Positions 1-64,000 of a stretch of DNA of 64,000 bases are shown piece after piece. Source of the stretch: Lota lota (Eukaryota > Chordata > Actinopteri > Gadiformes > Lotidae). A program made the position numbers and the translations under genes. Below the pieces are notes generated by a model that was not told where the DNA came from, did no database searches, and saw only the letters and a program-made list of their open reading frames with translations. The stretch's first letter is position 1. The number at the start of each line of letters is the position of its first letter. The stretch covers positions 190,001 through 254,000 of the forward strand of contig JACYXH010000128.1 of NCBI GenBank assembly GCA_026745465.1, written 5' to 3'.

Positions 1-330
1 CCCGCTGACTTAGGTGTGTCAATCTGCTGCCCCCCCCGCCCGCTTGACTAGCTGTGGTAATGCTGCCACCCGATGACTTAGTTGTGTTGGTAATGCCTCG
101 CCCCCCCCAGTGATAGTCTGTGGTAATGCTGCAGTCTTAGTCATACTCTCTCCTTCCCCCCATCAAAGATCCCCCCCCAGCCCTAGTCCCTGTCTTTACT
201 TTATCCTTTCTAGCCCCACCCCCCCCAATAGCCATCTCAAACCTTCCGCTGACTAGTTGTGTAATGCTGCCCCCCCCGCTGACTAGCTTGTTCGTGTAAA
301 TGCTTGCCCCGCTTTCGAGCTAGTGGTGGT
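1..330. repeat. degenerate C-rich tandem repeat, probably unpolished sequence
   Basis: Loosely repeated units of roughly 30-45 bp built on runs of C followed by GCTGACTAGTTGTGTAATGC-like sequence. Copies differ mostly by small insertions, deletions and homopolymer length, the error style of raw long reads. No coding potential is supported. It could be a real diverged minisatellite, but the indel pattern and the corrupted exon copy that follows favour a poorly polished contig edge. Confidence 0.55.
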
Positions 331-409
331 ACATGCCTGTGGCACCCCCCCACCCCCGCAACGAGCTTGTTGTGGTTGTGCTTGCAGTGTCGTCGTCATA
401 CTGCTCTCC

Positions 410-705
410 TTCTCAACAAGATACGACTCGGACCCCCACTACCTGTCTTTCTTCTCCTTTACTAGTCACCTTCCAATGCCACTCAAACGCCTCCCCCTTG
501 TATTTGTCTTTCAAATTTGCTTGGGACAGCACGTGGCGCCAACTACAAGTCCCAGGTGTACCTGGAGCGCGCACCATGCCCTCCTGCACTACCGCACCAC
601 CACCTATCCGTGTACCCCAGCACGCCAAGTAGCATATACACGCACCAACGCTCAGCTACACAACAGACAGCGGGCCTCGCGCCGCTGGTTCGTATCAAGA
701 TCAGC
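410..705 (+). pseudogene. corrupted partial copy of the refilin last exon
   Basis: This stretch resembles 790-1095 closely but with many small indels. It shares TACGACTCGGACC, then ACTACAAGTCCCAGGTGTAC, the ACTACCGCACCACCACC block and CTCGCGCCGCTGGTTCGT. No continuous reading frame survives. Either it is a decayed tandem duplicate or, more likely given the indel style, an assembly artefact in which an uncorrected read tail was joined before the polished exon. Positions 706-789 do not align clearly to anything else in the window. Confidence 0.6.
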
Positions 706-789
706 TTGTTCGTGTAGCTTGTCTTTCGAGCGCTTTGACCTGTGGCAACGCAACGAAGCAAGTGTCCTTGTTGTTTCTCGCCGCGCAGA

Positions 790-1120
790 TGCAGCTCGGA
801 GGTGAAGTACGACTCGGACCGGGCAACGCGACCAGGTGTTACTGCGCGGCCCCGATACCCGACCACAGTACATACAGACCGTGGTGGCGGTGCAGGACTG
901 CACGTGGCGCAACTACAAGTCCCAGGTGTACCTGGAGCCGCGCACCAAGCCCCTGCACTACCGCACCACCACCATCGTGTACCCCAAGCACGCCAAGAGC
1001 ATCTACCGCACCACGCTCAACTACAACGCCGCGGGCTCGCGCCGCTGGTTCGTCTCCACCGTTCAGCTGGAGGCCGGCGAGGACACCAGCCCCTGTATCA
1101 TCTACACGGAGGACCTGTAG
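790..1120 (+). CDS. rflna: refilin (FAM101 family) last coding exon, frameshifted at its 5' side
   Basis: The frame ending at the TAG stop (1118-1120) encodes CTWRNYKSQVYLEPR, TTTIVYPKHAKSIYRTTLNY and RRWFVSTVQL, which match the conserved C-terminal half of refilins. These small proteins bind filamins and organise perinuclear actin bundles. Just upstream, CSSEVKYDSDR is also refilin-like but lies in another frame, so the copy carries at least one indel near 820-835, and 836-860 matches the family poorly. I infer sequencing error rather than a dead gene because the last 80 codons are clean. Calling it the A paralogue rests on lying tail to tail with ncor2, as in human 12q24; the sequence alone says only refilin. 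The protein tail PCIIYTEDL and stop codon are re-used in the minisatellite that follows. Earlier exons lie outside the window. Confidence 0.75.
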
Positions 1121-1860
1121 TCACACACACACAGAGAACGGGTGGGTGATGGAGGAGCAGGCCCCTGTATCATCTACACGGAGGACCTGTAGACACACAC
1201 ACAGAGAACGGGTGGGTGATGGAGGAGCAGGCCCCTGTATCATCTACACGGAGGACCTGTAGACACACACACAGAGAACGGGTGGGTGATGGAGGAGCAG
1301 GCCCCTGTATCATCTACACGGAGGACCTGTAGACACACACACAGAGAACGGGTGGGTGATGGAGGAGCAGGCCCCTGTATCATCTACACGGAGGACCTGT
1401 AGACACACACACAGAGAACGGGTGGGTGATGGAGGAGCAGGCCCCTGTATCATCTACACGGAGGACCTGTAGACACACACACAGAGAACGGGTGGGTGAT
1501 GGAGGAGCAGGCCCCTGTATCATCTACACGGAGGACCTGTAGACACACACACAGAGAACGGTGGGTGATGGAGGAGCAGGCCCCTGTATCATCTACACGG
1601 AGGACCTGTAGACACACACACAGAGAACGGGTGGGTGATGGAGGAGCAGGCCCCTGTATCATCTACACGGAGGACCTGTAGACACACACACAGAGAACGG
1701 GTGGGTGATGGAGGAGCAGGCCCCTGTATCATCTACACGGAGGACCTGTAGACACACACACAGAGAACGGGTGGGTGATGGAGGAGCAGGCCCCTGTATC
1801 ATCTACACGGAGGACCTGTAGACACACACACAGAGAACGGGTGGGTGATGGAGGAGCAGG
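1089..1860 (+). repeat. 70-bp minisatellite containing the refilin C-terminal codons and stop
   Basis: Eleven tandem units with a 70-bp period (one unit is 69 bp). Each holds CCCCTGTATCATCTACACGG, then GAGGACCTGTAG, a short ACACAC tract, and GGGTGGGTGATGGAGGAGCAG. The first unit contains the real end of the refilin reading frame; the others sit in the 3' UTR and repeat the same nine codons plus stop. Units are nearly identical, which points to recent expansion or an assembly repeat. The 12th unit breaks off at 1860 into unique sequence. Confidence 0.95.
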
Positions 1861-1960
1861 CTGAACGAGGTCAAATCAAAAAGACACAGCTGGTGGTCCA
1901 TCTTGACGTGGGGCCCAGACAGGACATCCAAGGAATCCTTGTTCTTTTTTCATTGTATTA

Positions 1961-2075
<115 letters not shown>

Positions 2076-3212
2076 GAGTTGTATTGTAAATCTTTAGCGA
2101 TCTTTACCGAGGAGACAAACTGGAATCATGTCTTTTTGTTTCATGTCAGTCCGAGCGCTGCGCTCTAACAGTTAATTGTCTTATTTGAAACATTTTAAAA
2201 GCCGACCGGTCGGTTGGTCTCCTGGTGTTGTCGCTCCCCCCTTCCAGAGTTACAAAAAGCTTTCCAAAATGGCCGTATTGCACTTGTTTTTTTGTTCGCT
2301 TTTTATTGTTTCATAACTTAACGTCAGCCCTCTCCATGGCCCACTGGAGGAAGGAAGAGGGGAAAAGTTGAAAGTAAAGATTGCTTATTTTTCTAAATGG
2401 ACCAAAGTCGTATCACACAGGAATAAGGTCAATATTTATCACTCCCTGTTGAACTCTGCTCTCATCGTTTAACAATAACAATGATTGAAAGACAATGTTT
2501 TTTCATGAGAGCATAATGACACACGGTAATTTCTCTAGCTTGTTTCTAGTAATTGGATGTTAAACATTTATATTGCATAGCATCCTAGTCAACTCAAACA
2601 CAGAACCTTGGAAGTTACCGGAGGAGGACATTTTGTATCACAAGCGCCTGGTAACGACATACAACCAATACAGCACAGTGAGATATGGTTTTACTGTCTT
2701 TATATTTATTGCTACATTGCCAAGAATTTAACTTTCTTAAGTTTGTTTTTTAGGTCGGTCAACAGTCAACATGAAATGGCAGAAAAACAATTGTACAAAA
2801 ATAATATATATTTGTTTGCTTTTGTATGACAATGCGAGACTATACTATTTTGTTGTCAGCCGTCTACTTTGTCTTTCAGTAATGCTAGTATGTAGGAAGA
2901 GGGACAGGTTGCTGGAACTTTCTCTGAGTGCGGTCCAGCCATCATTGTAACATATATATATACACATATATATATAAGATATATATATGCACACAAATTG
3001 ATCTGGCAAAATATTGATTGATTTTAAAGAATTCAGATGTTACCTCAATTACTTTTATTGATAGTCTTTTCTGTGGCAAATGTAGGCTACTTACTCCTTA
3101 TTGTGTATTTCAAATCGTTTTGAAAGACTTTAAATTATACCATTTCCTCGAAGCGTACAGAGAAATATGGGCACGGGGTAACTATGGCGACGCGGCATAA
3201 TTAGTACCGGAA

Positions 3213-3271
3213 GACGGACGGACGGACGGACGGACGGACGGACGGACGGACGGACGGACGGACGGACGGAC

Positions 3272-3368
<97 letters not shown>
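3213..3368. repeat. (ACGG)n followed by (GA)n
   Basis: About 15 copies of the ACGG tetramer pass directly into about 48 GA dinucleotides, with one GA phase break. Confidence 0.95.
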
Positions 3369-3369
<1 letters not shown>

Positions 3370-3382
3370 GACAGTCAGCCTG

Positions 3383-3388
3383 AATAAA
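3383..3388 (+). promoter_or_regulatory. candidate poly(A) signal AATAAA for refilin
   Basis: Canonical hexamer 2.26 kb after the refilin stop, directly downstream of the (GA)n tract. A second candidate, ATTAAA, lies at 3673-3678 in an A-rich setting. Which one is used cannot be told from sequence. Confidence 0.35.
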
Positions 3389-3931
3389 GATTCAAAGGGG
3401 TCTTACCGTATGAGGCACAGGGGTTGAACCCTAGGGAGCTGTTCTTGTCCTGATGGTTGAGGGTTGTGCTATGTGGTCTGTTTGATGTCAGGGGGAGAAG
3501 AAGCGCTTAAAAGTAAAACAAAAGAAAACTGGGTGTCGAATTTAAAAGAAAAAGAAAGTTGTTTTTTTACTGTAAAATGTTTCCTGTTGTATATGTGGCG
3601 TCGCGGCACTTGCTCGTTTTCTTTATATTTTTGTACAATTCAACGTCTAATTATCGTTCCTGTTCTGAACAAATTAAAATAATTTAAAAAAAGACGTACA
3701 TCCAAATGTAATAATAAATCCATAACCTCAAAGGTCTGTTTACTCTACACCGTTGTTTATTTGGACAGGGGGATCCAGCTGCAATGGAAAAAATAACAAC
3801 CTATGAAGTGGCAGATTTCTGCTAGTTAGCCAACCCTTAAAGGCGCGGCAGGTTCACGTGAAGGTAAGGAGGGACTCAGATTGTTATAGACTCATCCAGT
3901 CCAACACCATCTCACATTCTGTACTCTAGTA

Positions 3932-4036
<105 letters not shown>

Positions 4037-4434
4037 CAATGGAGGGGTCGCATGGTGAGGGTGTTAGGGTTTAGCAAAAGCTGCCAGCAAGACAAAGGAC
4101 TGACGATGACACCCACACATGCACTTCTTTACCAATTTTAATTAATGGGCATGGCTGATGGCTGTGGTATGTAGTTGTATATAATATGAACAATAAAACA
4201 TATAGTAATATGCTTAGTGTATAGACATAGGCAGCAGGCTAGAGTGCGTTCTGCTTTTTCATGGTGTTGAGGGAGCCAAACAATTCAACATCATTAAAAT
4301 ACACAAATTAAATCAAACCACGTCCCTTTGCTCAGCAGGTTTTACTGCCCTCGTGTGGCCATTACCCTTTACTACAGTGTGAATTAAAAACAAAATGCAC
4401 AAAAGCTGGAACATTGTTCAATGGCAATAAGCTT

Positions 4435-4440
4435 TTTATT
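4435..4440 (-). promoter_or_regulatory. candidate poly(A) signal AATAAA for ncor2
   Basis: TTTATT on the + strand reads AATAAA in the sense of ncor2. It is followed downstream (lower coordinates) by a T/G-rich stretch when read on the - strand. It would give a 3' UTR of about 2.9 kb, with cleavage near 4410-4420. Confidence 0.5.
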
Positions 4441-5659
4441 TAAACATTAAGGCAGTGTCTTTTGTTTTTCATTTTACACTGCTATCCACAAAGCTTGCTG
4501 GTGGGCATGTAGAATTTAACAGTGTGACTCGTTTTTTGTTTTTGTTTTCTGTAAATACCAATCTTGAAGCAAGCCACATAAATATTTACATCTCTTCAGT
4601 TCTATATACAATCCTTGCTATTATACAGTGGGTTATAATTAAAAAAAGAAAAATTAATTATGCACACTATGGTGTACGAACAATGTACTGTTGATGTCAC
4701 TGATACCCAGGACCACACTTTAAAAGAACCGTCAATATAAAGGCAAACCCTTGTTCACGAACCGCTGTTTGGATTCCTGAAAACGTGGAGTGGGGAAGGA
4801 CCGCAATCACAGAAAGGAAACCGGAAACATGGGGTGACGGTTAAAATAGATTTCACTACACTTAAAAACCAAGTGGGGTTTCTCTTGAATTTTTCTTCCA
4901 GAGAACACCCCCGGTGTATGGCTTTAGTCTATTTACAGTCACACCAACATCAAGGGAATATGCTGACAGACGAGGCAGGAGAACAACACACCGTGGCAGG
5001 ACTGCACGATCACACGTGACCTTGTGGAGCCACAAGGCATCGCACAACTCTCCCAAATGACGGCTGCAGATCAAACAGAAACACGATTGGCTGGATGAAG
5101 ACGCCCTGCAGATGGAGTGAAAACGATCAGTTAACGGTCAGCGTGGAGAGAGAGGACGTGGTGGACTCGGTCGGACGAACGAGTCTCTCCGATCGCTCGT
5201 GTGACACAGAGGTTTCCATGGCGACCGTGCCGGCAGACACCCTCCTGAGCTCTGAGCTCCCGAGGACCAACCGCACATGATGTCGACTGCTGGTGGAGGA
5301 CGCGTTGACCTCCAGGTAGGAAGGGCTTTCACGTACAGAACAGGCGTCCGAAAACGACGGGAGGACCCGAGGTCAAAGTTCAGGAAACCAAATGAGAAGT
5401 GACGGCTTTGACTGTTAATGACTCGAAGAGCCGAGAGAAAACCAAACGCACCAAACGTGTATAATGGAAGCGCCCCCCCCCCCCCCCCCCCCCCCCCTTT
5501 GGACTGGGGAGTTTCCCTGCGCGGCGTGGTGGGAGTGGTGGAGCGAGGCCTGACTCGTCCCTGTAGCACAGCGTATGAAAAACAAATGGCACGTAACACG
5601 AGAGACAGAACTGGACAAGAAAACCGCCAGGATGAAGGGAACCGCTGGCTGCGTATACA

Positions 5660-5950
5660 CACATTTATACCTACGCATATATACGTACTGCATACACGCA
5701 TATATACATACACGCATACATACGTACGCATACACGCATATATACGTACGCATACACGCATACATACGTACGCATACACGCATATATACATACACGCATA
5801 CATACGTACGCATACACGCATATATACGTACGCATACACGCATATATACATACACATACACGCATATATACGTACGCATACACGCATACATACGTACGCA
5901 TATACATATATATACGTATACATGTATGTATACATATATACATATATATA
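5660..5950. repeat. compound ATACATACGC / CGCATATATACGTA array
   Basis: Alternating purine-pyrimidine repeat built from CGCATACATACGTACGCATA and CGCATATATACG units, ending in pure TATACA. All reading frames are open, which produces spurious long ORFs on both strands. Confidence 0.9.
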
Positions 5951-7092
5951 AACATGCCATCATTCACCTACTGCGATTGTTGCTTGAGCTTTGGAAAAAC
6001 AAAAAACGAAGAGAAACTAATAGAATTAGAGAAAAGAAAATGTAGCCAGCCAAAGTGTGTGTGTGTGGGGGGGGGGGGGGGGGGGGGGGGTTGGTTGGGG
6101 GGGGGGTCCAACAGGTTGGATTTCTTGCCATTTTTTCTTTTCGAAGTCTATTATACAGCCCACCCCAAAAGAACCAAACATTTGTAAAAATGCCATTGTG
6201 AAACAGACAGTCAAACTAAGTGCTTCAACATCCCAAAGAATACAAATCAACAGTTTTTTCAGATTTTCTTTTTTTGACAAACATGGACACATGGTTAATA
6301 TAAAAATGGCGAGAAGAAAGTGTTGCTTGTTGCGTGCATCGCCTCAAACCCATAAACACTCCTCCTCGTCCTCTCTTTGGACTCCTGGGGGGGGGGGGGG
6401 GGGCTTCTCCACAGCCTACCTAGCGCCACCATGACATCCACCACAAACAGCGTGTCTACCCCGTAAACCAATGACTCGGCCTTCCCAGTATGATCCTTTC
6501 TCCCGGAGAGCCAAACTAAACGAGAAAACGATACAGTTGTTGCAGAACGTACAAGTTTCACCGTCAAAAGTGTCAAAAGGCCGAGAGAGAGAGATGGACC
6601 GAGAGAGAGAGAGATTACTGGTGGGTGCTGCGCCCAGACCACCCGAGTCCTGACGAAGGCGTGTCCCTTCCAGGGGTCCAGAGACCAGGAGAAGGTGCTC
6701 AGCTCCCCGTCGCCGTTGATAAGGCCAACGAGACAAACAACACAACTGAGTCAACGTTTAAAAAAAGAAACTAAAAGAAGAGAGTGATTTGTCCTTTTAG
6801 AGTAGTCCCATACAAGAGTGCATTGCACAATAATACAGATGTGCGCACGCACACACACACACACACACACGCGCACACACACACACACATACATACATAC
6901 ACTGAGCAGCAGTGTTTCGGGGGTAGGGGCGGGGGTGTCGGCCTCACATCTCAGAGGAGTGGCGGTGGGAGGGGCCAGTTATCCTGACCAAACCACCAGG
7001 AATAGGTAGGGCGGAATGATGTGTCTCGTGTCCGTTATGTGTGTAACGACGAGTGTGTGTGGAAGTGATTCAGTTGTCAGCAGCAGCATGGA

Positions 7093-7290
<198 letters not shown>

Positions 7291-7372
7291 CGTGTGAGCG
7301 TGTGATTTTGAGTGTGTGTGCGTGCGGGCATGTGAGAGAGAGAGGCGGGGTCTGGACATGAGGTGGACTCCA

Positions 7373-62941
<55,569 letters not shown>

Positions 62942-63025
62942 CTGCAAGGCACGGACATAGACACACACATGAATACAGACACACACACACACTAAGAGAT
63001 GACCAATAACCTTTTAAACATACCA

Positions 63026-63056
<31 letters not shown>

Positions 63057-64000
63057 AGCAACATGATGAGTGTACAGGGATTCGTTTTATTGTTAGGAGT
63101 TCTGTTTTGTTTGCAATCAACCCTTGCAGGTGAACCAGCCGGCAAATCATACAAACACATACGCTACAGAAGAGACTTCCTCCTGCAGCATAGCTCCCAC
63201 TCAGGTGATATGAGTAAGCCCTGTGCAGACATCCCTGCGGAGATTACAGGGCAATCTTTTTATGGTGGACACAAGTGGCGAACAGGAGAGACGCGACAAA
63301 CATTATTTGATATTATTAGCGTTAAATCGATGAAAGGAAAGCTTCAAACCAACACTCGCCGCTTGTACGAATACAATGAAGCTTGCCCACTTTCTCGGAA
63401 AGCTGTCGCAGCGATACTGGGCCAGACTCTGGCGTTGTCCAGACGGATTCACTGTCCCACGCATGGACCGATGCAGCGAGCATACAGGAAATGAGCAGGG
63501 AGGGGGCGGGTGCATCGTGACGGATGACAGGTGGTGCAAACCAACGATGCTGAGGAAGAAGATCTGAACCCCTGATATAGTGACCTCGCACCCCTCCTAC
63601 CTTCCCACGGGATTCCACAAATAGTTTATTTTTTATTTTTTATAATACCCAAGAATTTGCTGAAATCTTCCAAGATGCGGCAAGTTCATAATGGGTGATT
63701 TTGATCATTATAAAATGTTCCCATTTCTCCCCCAAAAACAAATGGACTTGTGTTATGGCTCCACCCCTAAGGCGTAAACATTCTTTGGCAACGCCCCCCC
63801 GGTTTGCTCGGACAACAACACTGTCCTTCTGAGACCCACCGATAGAAGTGCAGAGGTTCTGAAGCAGTGAAGCCTTTGGAAAAGCAGATCCAGGTGGTGG
63901 GATGAGGACAGTGTTGAGACTCTGAAAGGGTGCTTTAGATTAGATGACGCAAGTCATCTCGTTATCTCGATCTTCTGTGTGGGGGCGGTTATGTTAAGCA
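62942..64000 (-). other. ncor2 intron, right edge
   Basis: Holds a short (AC)n, a C tract (63027-63055) and an opposite-strand open frame described separately. No further ncor2 exon is recognised. Confidence 0.5.
63063..63494 (+). CDS. unrecognised 143-residue ORF with signal-peptide-like start
   Basis: Begins MMSVQGFVLLLGVLFCLQST (hydrophobic core, then LAGEPAG, a plausible signal cleavage). It continues HIRYRRDFLLQHSSH and PCADIPAEITGQSF, and ends with a basic tail (MQRAYRK, stop). The RY-R-FLL-HSS-PAEI layout reminds me of the N-terminal part of ORFs in fish non-LTR elements, but the later part does not continue that way. It lies antisense inside an ncor2 intron, with no visible splice or promoter support. 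Possibly a truncated retroelement, possibly chance. Confidence 0.25.
   Translation: MMSVQGFVLLLGVLFCLQSTLAGEPAGKSYKHIRYRRDFLLQHSSHSGDMSKPCADIPAEITGQSFYGGHKWRTGETRQTLFDIISVKSMKGKLQTNTRRLYEYNEACPLSRKAVAAILGQTLALSRRIHCPTHGPMQRAYRK

Overview
The window is vertebrate genomic DNA, almost certainly from a teleost fish. It carries the 3' end of one gene on the + strand and about 42 exons of a large intron-rich gene on the - strand. The introns are full of long (CA)n, (GA)n and poly-G/C tracts, minisatellites and fish-type hAT elements. The very high density of long dinucleotide arrays resembles gadiform (cod-like) genomes, but that is only an impression and cannot be proved here.

Layout. Positions 1-1120 hold the last exon of a refilin gene (FAM101 family, probably rflna) on the + strand. 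Before it lies a noisy, indel-ridden partial copy of the same exon and a degenerate C-rich repeat that looks like unpolished assembly. The coding end of refilin, stop codon included, is then repeated 11 times in a 70-bp minisatellite (1089-1860). A probable refilin 3' UTR follows, with poly(A) signal candidates at 3383 and 3673. From about 4.42 kb to the right edge the window is the - strand gene ncor2 (SMRT, nuclear receptor corepressor 2). Its poly(A) signal is at 4440-4435, its stop codon at 7375-7373, and its exons run rightward to 62941. The first roughly 200 residues lie beyond the window. The two genes converge tail to tail, as expected for the RFLNA/NCOR2 neighbourhood known from human.

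The ncor2 exons were placed by matching splice-site dinucleotides, codon phase and family protein motifs. Phases agree across all junctions except an acidic linker near 35.1-36.4 kb, where at least one exon is missing. About 2,100 residues are visible. In protein order they are: the N-terminal corepressor region, the SANT1/deacetylase-activation domain (HDAC3 and inositol-phosphate binding), a Q22 tract, SANT2, an acidic linker, a two-polyQ exon, a series of GSITQG-type repeats with a BCL6-binding-like peptide and sumoylation motifs, an Arg-Glu/Arg-Asp dipeptide exon, three CoRNR boxes, and the C-terminal LSDSE tail. The protein is expected to act in the nucleus as the scaffold joining unliganded nuclear receptors to HDAC3-TBL1-GPS2 complexes.

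The main points of interest are: a tandem 5' splice-site pair that would switch a third CoRNR box in or out in frame; the repeated refilin stop codon; a microRNA-like hairpin at 25680-25767; a 23-copy 39-bp intronic array; splice sites abutted by (CA)n or (UG)n arrays; and a hAT transposon remnant plus a hAT MITE. No tRNA, rRNA, CRISPR array or prokaryotic-type gene was seen.
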